NCBI RefSeq assembly: GCF_007747995.1 | Contig: NZ_CP036276.1 | Location: forward strand, 1,293,001-1,357,000 | DNA from: Symmachiella dynata | GTDB lineage: Bacteria; Planctomycetota; Planctomycetia; Planctomycetales; Planctomycetaceae | Direction: 5' to 3' | Length of the DNA stretch: 64,000 nt | Made by a program: the position numbers and the translations under genes | Notes under the pieces: generated by a model | The model's input: the letters and a program-made list of their open reading frames with translations, nothing else | Told to the model about the DNA's origin: nothing | Databases searched by the model: none | Shown: positions 47,089 through 54,844 of the stretch, piece by piece | Numbering within the stretch: the first letter of the stretch is position 1 | Layout: each line of letters starts with the position of its first letter

Positions 47089-48810
47089 ATGAAGCAACCA
47101 CGCGACACTACGACTGATCACCCCTCAGTAACCCAAAATGAAGGTTGGCGATTACCTTGGTTGGGTGATTCGCGTTGGTTATTGCCGTTGTTGATGATCG
47201 TCACCTTGGGGCTTCGATTGGTGTTGGTCAATGCGAACGATGTCATCAGCCGCGACGGCCTGAATTACGTCGGCTGGGCGCATATGATCGAATCGGGCAA
47301 CGTCGAAAAAATTCCCGATAAATATCTGCTCAACCCCTACCCACTGTTGATCGTGCTGGTTGCCCGCACGGGAATCAATCATGTCTTGGCGGGTCAATTG
47401 ATTAGCGCCGTTGCGGCGACTTTGGCCTTACTGCCGCTCTATTGGTATTGCCGGTCAGCCTTTGGGCGGCGCGTCGCCGAAATGGCGGCGCTCATCTACA
47501 CAGTGCATCCCACCATGGCGCACGTGAGTAGCGAAGTATTGCGTGAAGGTTTGTACTGGCTGTTTGGGTTTTCAGCGATCGCTGTATTTTGGTCAGCGGT
47601 GCAACACAATAGTTGGTGGCGTTTTCTGCTGGGAGGCGTGCTGTGCATTGTCGCCACAATGACCCGTGTAGAAGGCATCCTTCTTTTTGTGTTGGCCGGG
47701 ATGTGGTGGACGGCTCATGTCTGGCCGGAGCGGCGGCGGTTGTTTTCGAAACTTTGGAAACCCGCGCTGACCGTTTCGCTATTGTTCGCTGCGGTCGTGA
47801 CCACAGCTGTGACGGTGATTCCGGCCGAAGATTGGGGGAAATGGCAGTTGGTGGCCATGGCCCGCGATTATTCTGAAAAGCATCAATCCGCGAATGCCGG
47901 ATTGACGCCGGCTGATGGTCCGGAAGCCTGGGGTATGATGAAACCGCGGCGGGGCTTAAAACATCTAGCGGAAAGTTTGCCCGCCTACCAGAATAAACAG
48001 ACGCGTCTGGTGGACTTGGCGAAGGATCATCTCTGGTGGGTCTACATCGCCGACCTGTCCTACCATGTGACCAAGGCTTTTGAATTTCCGACGTTGATCT
48101 GTTTGTTCATTGGATTGTACTGGGGAGGGTCCCGGTTTTGGCGCAACGAACGGGATTGGCCGTTGGTGCTGCAATCGCTGCTGGTGCTAGGAATTTTGTT
48201 GCACCATCTGGCCACCGAACATGTGATCTCGTCACGTTACGCCTTTGCCTTGATTCCCTTTGTGTTGCCGTGGACCTGTTTGGGATTCTTTCAATTCACC
48301 GATTGGCTAGGCGTGCAGATGGAGCAGGTCAATCGCGGAGCCTTGGTGCGCACGGCGACCTGCACCATTGTTTGCTGCCTGGCAGTGACATCGGTCGGCC
48401 GCTCGTTCCATTACCTGCGGGACGGGAAGGCATTGGAACGGGAATTGGGTGAGCTGGTTCGCAAGACGAGCGGCAAAAAAACAAACATCGCTTGCACACA
48501 GAAATGGCGCCGCGTTCCCTTTTATGCCAAGTCGGAATACACAAAGCTGGTTGTCCCTCCTCGAGCGGATCTGAATATTTGGCTCAAAGAAAACATCGGA
48601 TGGCTGCGTAGGAACAACGTGGAGTTTTTGTTGTTAGAACGCGACTACACCTTTTTTGCCGGCGTACGCAACCGGAAATTGGCGCCATCCAGCGAACTGC
48701 AACTGCTGTTTGAGAATGATCCGCGATTTCACAAAATGTGGATCTATCGCGTGGCCCAACCAACAGATCAGGTCGCCAAAGGCGCCCAGCCCGGTCGCCG
48801 AAAGCAGTAG
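47089..48810 (+). CDS. GT39/ArnT-type polytopic membrane glycosyltransferase, second copy
   Basis: A 573-residue protein with about ten membrane segments and the loop NDVISRDGLNYVGWA, matching the acidic active site of PMT/ArnT-like enzymes, and a soluble C-terminal domain of about 110 residues. It has the same plan as the protein at 6071-7822 (VISRDG here, ICDDG there). It would transfer a polyprenyl-phosphate-linked sugar outside the membrane. The start is uncertain: GTG 46996 gives 31 more basic residues; I chose ATG 47089, without a clear ribosome binding site. It ends 11 bases before a convergent gene. Confidence 0.83.
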   Translation: MKQPRDTTTDHPSVTQNEGWRLPWLGDSRWLLPLLMIVTLGLRLVLVNANDVISRDGLNYVGWAHMIESGNVEKIPDKYLLNPYPLLIVLVARTGINHVLAGQLISAVAATLALLPLYWYCRSAFGRRVAEMAALIYTVHPTMAHVSSEVLREGLYWLFGFSAIAVFWSAVQHNSWWRFLLGGVLCIVATMTRVEGILLFVLAGMWWTAHVWPERRRLFSKLWKPALTVSLLFAAVVTTAVTVIPAEDWGKWQLVAMARDYSEKHQSANAGLTPADGPEAWGMMKPRRGLKHLAESLPAYQNKQTRLVDLAKDHLWWVYIADLSYHVTKAFEFPTLICLFIGLYWGGSRFWRNERDWPLVLQSLLVLGILLHHLATEHVISSRYAFALIPFVLPWTCLGFFQFTDWLGVQMEQVNRGALVRTATCTIVCCLAVTSVGRSFHYLRDGKALERELGELVRKTSGKKTNIACTQKWRRVPFYAKSEYTKLVVPPRADLNIWLKENIGWLRRNNVEFLLLERDYTFFAGVRNRKLAPSSELQLLFENDPRFHKMWIYRVAQPTDQVAKGAQPGRRKQ

Positions 48811-48821
48811 CTGCCTGGCGG

Positions 48822-50228
48822 CTACTGAGCGATCCTCAACGGCATCGTTCCCAGCGCCCCTGTCTCCCCGTCAAGGTGATAGAAAAAGGGCTTGCCGGTC
48901 AACGGATCGTTCGGAATCGGTACCGCTTTGATCTCCGACAGCTTGTCCGGAAGCACTCCGTCGTTTTTCGCGGTATACATACGGATGGCTTCGAATGCTC
49001 GCAAATGAGCGATGCGAGCGTCCTGCCTGCCGATGGCGCGGGCCGCCCCATCCAGAGCTGGCAACAACAGCGCCGCGATCGGCACAATTTCGACCGTATC
49101 ACTGTTTTCTTCAATCGAATTTCGGGCGTTTCTAAATTCTTCACCCGCCTCTGCCAATGGAACGTAAGCCCACTTGAACAAGTCGTCCCGGAAATGATCG
49201 AAGACTAACGCGGTGTACAACAGGATCGCCTGACCAGTCGCCATGGCCTTGGCCTCTTCCGGCGGATGTCCCATTTTGATCAGGCCGGTCTTCGCTTCCA
49301 CCGCACGGGCCAAGACCGTTTCCTGGTCCGTTTTCTTTTTGATATCGGCCAGTTCGTCGGCATCCATGCCCCCCGTGTCGGCGGCGACCTTTTCGAATTT
49401 CTTCAAAAACGCCTCCAACTCCGCTTGCCATTGTTCGGGTGTCAGCGTTTTGGTTTTAGCTGCCAATAATTGCGGGAATACAAAGTACAGGCCGTTCCCT
49501 TCCAATCCCATCGACGGACGAACATCAATAATCGGTCGCGGCAGCGCTGTCAGAGGCCAGTACAGATTCGGTGCATCGGGAGCACGGACGAACGCGGCGA
49601 CCTGATCGTTGATCATCGAGACGATGGCCACGCCGATGAGATCACAAATGATGATAGGCGGTTGGGAAACATGCCGCGCCATGGCATAAGTCGTTTGAAA
49701 CGTCCGTACCGCTTGTTCGTAGTCGCTTGTGGCGATCTCCAGTCGCGATTTGAGCACCAACAGTCGTGCGATGTCGCGCATCTCCTGGATTTCAGGCAGT
49801 CTGAGGTAGTACACGTTTTCCTTATATTCCGCCTGCGGCAAATCCCAGTGACAGTCGGTCCGTCGAGCGGCAATTTCTATGCTATCCAAGACGGCCTGAA
49901 ATGTTTTTAGTGTTTCTCGCGCTTTATCGACGGGAAAAGTATCCAGTGGCTCTGAAGCCCAATTCCGAATATTGGTCCACAAGTTAGGATCTTGATTGAG
50001 CCGATTCGCCTCGCTGAGAAACAACAGCGCGCGGTAATACATCGTCGCCGCATTGCCTTCGGTTTGGTCCAAGTAGGGCGGCATCAACGCATATTGCAAC
50101 GCCGGCGTTTCCACCCGCTGCGGCGTAAAGCTCAACGGATCGCGTTTCGCAATCGCCTGCGGCGGCGCATCGTCAGCCCAGCAGGTTTGACAAATGATGA
50201 GCAACAGCCCGACAAAAACGAAACGCAT
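48822..50228 (-). CDS. Exported helical protein of unknown function
   Basis: A 468-residue protein: signal peptide (MRFVFVGLLLIICQTCWA), then an almost wholly helical, TPR-like body (YYRALLFLSEANRL ... ARLLVLKSRLEIATSDYEQAVRTFQ), and a C-terminus resembling the end of pilin-like domains (LRAFEAIRMYTAKNDGVLPDKL ... DPLTGKPFFYHLDG). No enzyme motif is visible. I do not recognise the family by name; similar exported proteins are frequent in planctomycetes. The 180 bases upstream contain a facing pair of REP palindromes. Confidence 0.75.
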   Translation of the reverse strand: MRFVFVGLLLIICQTCWADDAPPQAIAKRDPLSFTPQRVETPALQYALMPPYLDQTEGNAATMYYRALLFLSEANRLNQDPNLWTNIRNWASEPLDTFPVDKARETLKTFQAVLDSIEIAARRTDCHWDLPQAEYKENVYYLRLPEIQEMRDIARLLVLKSRLEIATSDYEQAVRTFQTTYAMARHVSQPPIIICDLIGVAIVSMINDQVAAFVRAPDAPNLYWPLTALPRPIIDVRPSMGLEGNGLYFVFPQLLAAKTKTLTPEQWQAELEAFLKKFEKVAADTGGMDADELADIKKKTDQETVLARAVEAKTGLIKMGHPPEEAKAMATGQAILLYTALVFDHFRDDLFKWAYVPLAEAGEEFRNARNSIEENSDTVEIVPIAALLLPALDGAARAIGRQDARIAHLRAFEAIRMYTAKNDGVLPDKLSEIKAVPIPNDPLTGKPFFYHLDGETGALGTMPLRIAQ

Positions 50229-50253
50229 CGTTTAGGAACTCCCGCAACATGAA

Positions 50254-50406
50254 TGTAGGGTGCGTCGCGACGCACCTTTCCCGCTTAGTCGGAACGATGT
50301 CCCTGATCAAAGAGGACAACGCATACATGAACACCCGGGGGCAAGTCACATAAATTGGTAAGCGAATTGTCCTGCCTAGAAAGGTGCGTCGTGACGCACC
50401 CTACAC
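50254..50406. repeat. Facing pair of REP-like GGTGCGTCGCGACGCACC palindromes
   Basis: Copies at 50254-50281 and 50379-50406 in opposite orientation, each flanked by GTAGG and TTTC-type ends, about 100 bases apart; the whole can fold into one long hairpin. This resembles a paired REP (BIME-like) element between two leftward genes. Confidence 0.8.
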
Positions 50407-50409
50407 CTA

Positions 50410-51822
50410 CTATTTTGTGGTGTCGCCAATAGCTTGCATCGCTTTTTGCAGGCGGTCATTGAGTTTGGCTTTGACCGACATCACTTGGGGATCCACCGAG
50501 TCGGTCAAATTGTTTAATTCTTTGGGATCATTCGCCAAATAGTACAGTTCGTCCTGCCCGGCGTTGTGGAAATCACGGACCAATTTCCAGCGGGGTGTAC
50601 GGAAAGCGCGTAAATCGGCGGCGTTTTGGTTCCAGTCCCACATGCGGTATTGCACGAACACATCGTCGTCCCAGTTGGTCTTTTTGCCTTGCAGTAGCGG
50701 CAAAAAACTACGGCCGCGGAGTGTGATGTCTTTCGGGCGGGCCATGCCGGCCATCTCGAGGATTGTGGGGAACCAATCCAGAAAAGTGACACAACGGTCG
50801 ATCACGGTGCCGGGCTGAATCTGGCCGGGCCAGCGGATGATGGTTGGCGTGCGTAATGAGTGGTCCCAGAGGTTGGGCCGGGCGCCGCGGTTATTCTTTA
50901 AGATCCAGCGGCCGTTGCCCTTGTGCCAAATACCGTGGTGACCCAGGTTGTACCCGTGGTCCGAGGTATAAATCACGATCGTGTTGTCGTCCAATTTCAA
51001 ATCCTCCAAGGCTTGGAGGACGCGGCCTACATTACGGTCCACGCTGGCGATCGAGCCCAAATACTCGCGGGTCATTCGTTTGACACGCGGAATGTCGAGA
51101 TCCGGAAAATCGGACTGGGGAACCTGGGGGTCGAGATCGCGAAATGGTCCAAAGTCGGCTGCGGACAAGGGGAGCCAAGTGCGGTCGTTGTCGATCTTGT
51201 GCGCGTTGGCGTGCGGTGCCCAGAAGTGCAGCGAAAGACAAAACGGTTTGCCCTCGCCATTTTCTTTGAGGAATTGGAGTGCATGGTCGGTTAGAATGTC
51301 AGGAGTCCACCCTGCGACGCGTCGCTCGGTTCCGTCGATCTCCACCAGCGGATTTTGCGACGTCATTCCGCCGTGCCGAAACCCGGTGAAGAGGTCATAG
51401 CCGAATTTTGTGGGATGACAGCGGTCGGTCTCCCCCAAATGCCACTTGCCAATCAGAGCGGTCCGATACCCCGCCGCCGACAATAGACGCGGCCAAACGG
51501 GCAGCGTTGGATCGAGTCCCAGGTCGGGCATTCTCTCGGGGCTGAGATAATCGGTGATGCCGGTTTCGGTCGGATAACGACTCGTCATCAGCGCCGCCCG
51601 TGAAGCGCTGCAGACCGGCGTGGCGACAAAACAATTCGTCAACCGTGCCCCTTCACGACAGAGCCGGTCCATATTCGGCGTCCGCGCATCAGGATGCCCC
51701 GCCGCTCCGAACGCCCACGGCGCGTGGTCGTCGGCAACGATCATAATGATATTCGGCCGCTCCGCTAACAACGGCGATCCCACAACGAGAATGGCCCCGA
51801 CAGCTATCAACAAACGTAACAT
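50410..51822 (-). CDS. Exported formylglycine-dependent sulfatase
   Basis: A 470-residue protein with signal peptide (MLRLLIAVGAILVVGSPLLA) and the sulfatase domain: metal-site IIMIVADDHAPW, the Cys-type modification motif PVCSASRAALMTSRYPTETG whose Cys becomes formylglycine, and the later metal/histidine motif YTSDHGYNLGHHG. It would hydrolyse sulfate esters of polysaccharides outside the cytoplasm, a common planctomycete trade. ATG 51822 follows GAGAGAGGA; the ATG at 51852 would add ten residues before the signal. No sulfatase-activating enzyme is nearby. Confidence 0.93.
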   Translation of the reverse strand: MLRLLIAVGAILVVGSPLLAERPNIIMIVADDHAPWAFGAAGHPDARTPNMDRLCREGARLTNCFVATPVCSASRAALMTSRYPTETGITDYLSPERMPDLGLDPTLPVWPRLLSAAGYRTALIGKWHLGETDRCHPTKFGYDLFTGFRHGGMTSQNPLVEIDGTERRVAGWTPDILTDHALQFLKENGEGKPFCLSLHFWAPHANAHKIDNDRTWLPLSAADFGPFRDLDPQVPQSDFPDLDIPRVKRMTREYLGSIASVDRNVGRVLQALEDLKLDDNTIVIYTSDHGYNLGHHGIWHKGNGRWILKNNRGARPNLWDHSLRTPTIIRWPGQIQPGTVIDRCVTFLDWFPTILEMAGMARPKDITLRGRSFLPLLQGKKTNWDDDVFVQYRMWDWNQNAADLRAFRTPRWKLVRDFHNAGQDELYYLANDPKELNNLTDSVDPQVMSVKAKLNDRLQKAMQAIGDTTK

Positions 51823-51935
51823 GCGAGACGTCCTCTCTCCCCTGAACAGCACTAGCGACCATCGATGAGTTGAAGGGCCATTGTACGCCAGTGAGGGCAG
51901 CTGAGCAATTTGCTTGGGACGACGAATGCATGCGC

Positions 51936-51975
51936 AAAAAAAACACCCCCGATCCTATTACTAAAACCGGGGGTG
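51936..51975 (-). terminator. Intrinsic terminator after rsr
   Basis: On the minus strand an 8-bp stem (CACCCCCG with CGGGGGTG), 16-base loop, and T8 at 51943-51936. It lies 6 bases after the rsr stop, so it ends the tRNA-Y RNA-rsr unit. Confidence 0.93.
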
Positions 51976-51980
51976 CGAAA

Positions 51981-53618
51981 TCACAACACGATCGACTCCA
52001 CCTCGGCAACGAACCGTTGGGTATCGTCGCTGATAAACGCGGCAACCACGTTAAACACGGCGTCCGAAAATCCACCGATGTTCAAAATGTCACCCCGTTC
52101 CGGAGCCTGCGTCGTTTCATACGGTTGAATGTCGACACACACCAATTTTGGTGCGGCGATGTCGTGACCGCCCAGTCGCATTTGGTTCTTGATGAACGCC
52201 TGCCACTCGGTGATCACACCCGTCGAACCATATCGGCCCGTGCCAACCCAACTCTCATTGTCGCTCACCAGAATCGCTCCAGCAAAACGCCGGTCGCGAT
52301 ACATGGTGTTCGCAAAATAGAGCGGAATCGAACAGTCCGTTCCGCCCCCACCAAACTTCGCCAGCCGCTTCGACAGACTCAAAATCGAGTCGGCCGGATC
52401 GAACTGGGCGCTGTACGCCTGCGTGTCGAATGGAATCAACACGCTGTCCGGATTGCGACGCAACATCGCTGCAGCGAACAAGGCCGCTACATCGACACAG
52501 CGCATCGTGCTCGTTGCACCCCGACCGCGACGTCCCGTGATGGCCATCGACATCGAACCGGACGTGTCCAATCCGATCACAACCGGTCCCGGCAATTCCG
52601 GTACGTTTCCGCAAGAGATCTCTGCCGCCTGGTGCAGCGCTGCTTTGATCTTGTGCGGAACCTCAGCCGAGGCGTTCAAGGAGGCCGCCAAGTATTGGTA
52701 TGGAAACTGACGCGAGCGGCGAATTTCGTCCACGTCGCTCAGGCGATTGGCTACGTAATCCACCATCTCGTTGTCCCGCCAACCCTTGCTGAATACGTGA
52801 TGACGCAACAACGTGTTGAGGTTCATCCGCAGCGCCTGCGGTCCCATCTGACGGGCAATTGCCTTCCAGACGGCTGGACCGAGAGCCGCATCGGCCAACA
52901 GATCCCACCGCACCGACAGACCATCTCCGTCGAGCAGTTGAATCTGCGCCTCCACCGAATCTGCTGCGCGATAGGCGATTAACTTCCGCACCGTTTCCGG
53001 CAGGTCGCCTGCGGAGGCCGGAGCCCACTTGTCGAGCTCTTTGTCCGTCAACCACCCAAACAGCGCACGTCGCTGATTGTCCTTCGGCGTTGGCCGCGCC
53101 ATCCGCAATACGTCGCGCAAGCTCGGATCGTGACCGATCGAAGCCGACAACAACTTACCGACCGATGCTTCGTTCAACCACCTCGCAAATGCGCGCTGCA
53201 GCGACGACGACAGGCTGTTCCGCCCGAATTGTCCCGAACGAATCATCTGAAACATCGTCCGCAGTACGCGTCCGTTATCGACCACACGATCGAAAACGCG
53301 GTGCATCAATTCCGTATCACGATTCGACAATGCGACCAGCAGCGCCGCCGGCATGTCCTTCATGTAGGCACGCTCGCGCGCATAAACAGCTAACTGCGCT
53401 AGGTACTGGTTGTCGTCGATTTTGTCGATCAACGTCCGCACCGTATCGAGTTGATTTTGAGCGCTCGCGTAGTACGCGCCGCCGAACGTCCCGGTGGCCG
53501 CCATTTGCGCCAGCGCCTGTTTCGGCGTCAACTGATAGGCGCGACCTCCTGCTTCGTTTTTTGCGAACGCGCGTGGGAATTTGCTTTTCAAGCTTGAGAA
53601 GAGTGTGTTGTTGGCCAT
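51981..53618 (-). CDS. rsr: Ro60 orthologue (Rsr): TROVE plus vWA domain RNA-binding protein
   Basis: A 545-residue Ro protein. Residues about 20-340 are the HEAT-like TROVE ring ([27 protein letters not shown] at its start), which binds misfolded RNA ends and Y RNAs. The C-terminal 200 residues are a von Willebrand A domain with an intact MIDAS: DTSGSMS, a conserved Thr in [11 protein letters not shown], and Asp in LVSDNESW. In Deinococcus and Salmonella, Rsr works with Y RNAs, PNPase and other exonucleases in structured-RNA degradation, and in 23S rRNA maturation. GGAGG is 5 bases from ATG 53618, which I prefer over ATG 53621. It sits 66 bases after the five Y-like RNAs on the same strand. 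No rtcB or rtcA is nearby. Confidence 0.95.
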   Translation of the reverse strand: MANNTLFSSLKSKFPRAFAKNEAGGRAYQLTPKQALAQMAATGTFGGAYYASAQNQLDTVRTLIDKIDDNQYLAQLAVYARERAYMKDMPAALLVALSNRDTELMHRVFDRVVDNGRVLRTMFQMIRSGQFGRNSLSSSLQRAFARWLNEASVGKLLSASIGHDPSLRDVLRMARPTPKDNQRRALFGWLTDKELDKWAPASAGDLPETVRKLIAYRAADSVEAQIQLLDGDGLSVRWDLLADAALGPAVWKAIARQMGPQALRMNLNTLLRHHVFSKGWRDNEMVDYVANRLSDVDEIRRSRQFPYQYLAASLNASAEVPHKIKAALHQAAEISCGNVPELPGPVVIGLDTSGSMSMAITGRRGRGATSTMRCVDVAALFAAAMLRRNPDSVLIPFDTQAYSAQFDPADSILSLSKRLAKFGGGGTDCSIPLYFANTMYRDRRFAGAILVSDNESWVGTGRYGSTGVITEWQAFIKNQMRLGGHDIAAPKLVCVDIQPYETTQAPERGDILNIGGFSDAVFNVVAAFISDDTQRFVAEVESIVL

Positions 53619-53684
53619 CATGACCTCCGTGACAAAAATAGCATCCCCTGTGAAATGACGAGCGACATCGGGCGGGGTGCGGAC

Positions 53685-53800
53685 AAAAAAACATTCGACG
53701 AAGTATTGGGCAGAGTTCCGGCCCCGTGCTAAAAAACATAAAGGGGGCCGGGCAGGAATCGAACCAGCTAAACCATGGACTCCACTCAGGCAGTCGAATG
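53685..53800 (-). ncRNA. Y-RNA-like unit A: T-arm/acceptor minihelix mimic
   Basis: Ends pair as an 8-bp helix, CATTCGAC (53800-53793) with GTCGAATG (53699-53692), followed by T7. The inner conserved motifs are GACTGCC-TGAG-TGGAGTCCATGG after the 5' strand and CTGCCCAATACTTCGTCG before the 3' end. Inside lies a T-arm with GGTTCGATTCC and acceptor arm GGGCCGG/CCGGCCC closed by a T-rich loop. There is no room for a D-arm or anticodon arm. It is nearest to rsr. Family identity is inferred from neighbours and shared motifs. Confidence 0.75.
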
Positions 53801-53951
53801 AAAAACGTTCCGACGAAGTTGTTGATCAGAAGGCATCCCCGTGCGGGGACTCATGTGCGTTATCCAATTACGCCACGGCACACAGTTGTGCCGGTGAGAT
53901 TCGAACCCACATTCTCATGATCCGATGTATTCCAATCGGTCAGTCGAAACG
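53801..53951 (-). ncRNA. Y-RNA-like unit B: permuted tRNA mimic
   Basis: Ends pair by CGTTTCGAC (53951-53943) with GTCGGAACG (53814-53806), then T5. Between the shared Ro-type motifs (CTGACCGATTGGAATACAT ... CTGATCAACAACTTCGTCG) lies a tRNA in permuted order: TCATG, T-arm GTGGG-TTCGAAT-CTCAC, acceptor CGGCACA, 4-base link ACTG, acceptor TGTGCCG, D-arm GCG-TAATTGGATAA-CGC, CATGA. The acceptor stem (7 bp) and the CATGA/TCATG helix are perfect, so the folded domain is a full tRNA-like L with the acceptor closed and the Y stem where an anticodon loop would be. A second hairpin (CCCCG-CA-CGGGG) is inserted. This matches known bacterial Y RNA tRNA mimicry. Confidence 0.85.
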
Positions 53952-53961
53952 TCTATGTATG

Positions 53962-54108
53962 AAAACTTGACCGACGAAGTGTTGAGCCAGAGACTTACGC
54001 TGCTCTGCCATTGAGCTACACCTCCGTCGAAAAAAAGTGGAGGTGGTAGGACTCGAACCTACAACTCGCGGGATATGGACCATGTACTCCGATTCGGCAG
54101 TCGGTCAA
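53962..54108 (-). ncRNA. Y-RNA-like unit C: permuted tRNA mimic
   Basis: Ends pair by TTGACCGAC (54108-54100) with GTCGGTCAA (53975-53967), a perfect 9 bp, followed by G and T4. Shared motifs are CTGCCGAATCGGAGTACATGG and CTGGCTCAACACTTCGTCG. Inside, in permuted order: T-arm GTAGG-TTCGAGT-CCTAC, acceptor CACCTCC, a 13-base T-rich link, acceptor GGAGGTG, D-arm GCTC-AATGGCA-GAGC. Acceptor pairing is perfect at 7 bp. The T-arm and D-arm sequences match normal bacterial tRNA consensus closely, so this looks like a copied tRNA rather than chance. Confidence 0.87.
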
Positions 54109-54116
54109 ATTGTTTC

Positions 54117-54318
54117 AAAAAATCGCCCAACGAAGGTTTGTCGAGAAATAATCGGCCGTCCGTTGCGACAACACGAACGTCGTCGCCCGTTGACCGGCCC
54201 CTTTATCTGCGGCGAACATTATTGAAAAAGTCGCGCAGACTCCAGCGCCATTCACTAGCCGGTTACCCGGAATCGCTACCTTAGGACCGTCATGGATTCC
54301 CGAACGGCAGTTGGGCAA
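54117..54318 (-). ncRNA. Y-RNA-like unit E with 23S rRNA domain IV mimic
   Basis: Ends pair by TTGCCCAAC (54318-54310) with GTTGGGCGA (54131-54123, one G-U pair), followed by T6. The 5' motif is CAACTGCCGTTCGGGAATCCATG. The cargo begins with ACGGTCCTAAGGTAGCGA (54290-54273), which is, from memory, identical over 18 bases to the universal 23S rRNA segment that holds the I-CeuI site; then TTCC, a CCGG-GTAA-CCGG hairpin where 23S has a GGGTAA loop, and GAATGGCG, in the 23S order. The remaining 110 bases form further hairpins (GCGACGAC with GTTGTCGC; TCTGCG with CGCAGA). It is the largest unit. No tRNA-like arms are evident. Confidence 0.75.
54273..54290 (-). other. 18-nt match to universal 23S rRNA (I-CeuI site region)
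   Basis: ACGGTCCTAAGGTAGCGA on the minus strand, inside Y-like unit E. The match to E. coli 23S rRNA around position 1930 is by recall. Shorter collinear blocks TTCC, GGGTAA and GAATGGCG follow. There is no other rRNA sequence in the window. Confidence 0.85.
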
Positions 54319-54322
54319 TGTT

Positions 54323-54394
54323 CAAGACCACTCGACGAAGGATTGGTTCAGATGGTCTTACACAAAGATGTATTCCGAACGTGCAGTCGAGCGG
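54323..54394 (-). ncRNA. Y-RNA-like unit D: minimal unit without mimic domain
   Basis: Ends pair by CCGCTCGAC (54394-54386) with GTCGAGTGG (54336-54328), 9 bp with one G-U. It contains only the shared motifs CGACTGCACGTTCGGAATACAT and CTGAACCAATCCTTCGTCG around about 15 bases (TTTGTGTAAGACCAT). The tail is TCTTG, a poor U-run. It starts 4 bases after the tRNA-Cys 3' end and so is probably released by tRNA processing. Confidence 0.65.
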
Positions 54395-54398
54395 TGAG

Positions 54399-54471
54399 AG
54401 ACACCGGTGAGAATCGAACTCACTGAATAACTGTGTTGCAGACAGTCGCCCGGCCATCGAGCCTCGGTGTC
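54399..54471 (-). tRNA. tRNA-Cys(GCA)
   Basis: A 73-base cloverleaf: acceptor GACACCG/CGGTGTC, D-arm GCTC..GGGC, anticodon arm ACTGT-CTGCAAC-ACAGT with anticodon GCA, T-arm GTGAG-TTCGATT-CTCAC. CCA is not encoded. The discriminator base is T, as usual for Cys. It is normal in order, unlike the units downstream. Confidence 0.95.
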
Positions 54472-54489
54472 GTTTTGTATTAATTGTCT

Positions 54490-54615
54490 TTCAGCGTCGC
54501 GGGAGGGCGAAGCTCCTGCTGAGCCGCTTTTTCCACTCAGCGTGGAGCGACCCAATGGGTTTGGTCAGCGTTTTGGTTCAGCGCTGCTCGGCGGGAGCCT
54601 CGCCCTCCCTTTTTA
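54490..54615. repeat. Inverted GGGAGGGCGAAGCTCCTGCTGAGCC repeat pair
   Basis: Left arm GGGAGGGCGAAGCTCCTGC (about 54501-54519) and right arm GCGGGAGCCTCGCCCTCCC (54590-54609), each with its own palindromic core (CGAAGCTCC; GGAGCCTCG), separated by about 70 bases. Such palindromes occur across many planctomycete genomes. It lies between two tRNA genes. Confidence 0.7.
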
Positions 54616-54737
54616 AAAACACGCGCTAAAATATGAATTAGTAAAGACGTTTCCAAACCCGGTTGTGCTTGTCAAACACGCGTTAAAACTACGTTGGACG
54701 CCCAGCATCAGAGGGTTTGGAAACAAAAAGTAAAAAG

Positions 54738-54810
54738 TGCCCCCGCCAGGAATCGAACCTGGTCTTCGACCTTCGCAGAGTCGCGTGCGAATCCAGCACA
54801 CTCCGAAGAC
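54738..54810 (-). tRNA. tRNA with GCG anticodon (Arg-like), G-U-rich acceptor
   Basis: A 73-base cloverleaf: acceptor GTCTTCG/CGGGGGC pairing at all seven positions but with three G-U pairs, D-arm GTGT..GCAC, anticodon arm CGACT-CTGCGAA-GGTCG, T-arm CCAGG-TTCGATT-CCTGG. The anticodon reads GCG, which decodes Arg CGC/CGU but is uncommon in bacteria that use ACG. The weak acceptor and odd anticodon mean it may be a poorly used or decaying tRNA. CCA is not encoded. Confidence 0.65.
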
Positions 54811-54844
54811 TGTGGGTGTTGAGGATGCCCAATGTTAACAGCCT

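Noticed and set aside
53641-53970. Small open frames over the tRNA/Y-RNA array (for example 53677-53970)
   Set aside because: They are read through structured RNA genes and have no coding signals.
53685-54394. Permuted tRNA genes processed by self-splicing group I introns or a BHB endonuclease
   Set aside because: The shared flanks are only about 25 bases on each side, far too short for a group I or II intron, and the U-run ends plus the adjacent rsr gene fit the known Y RNA design better.
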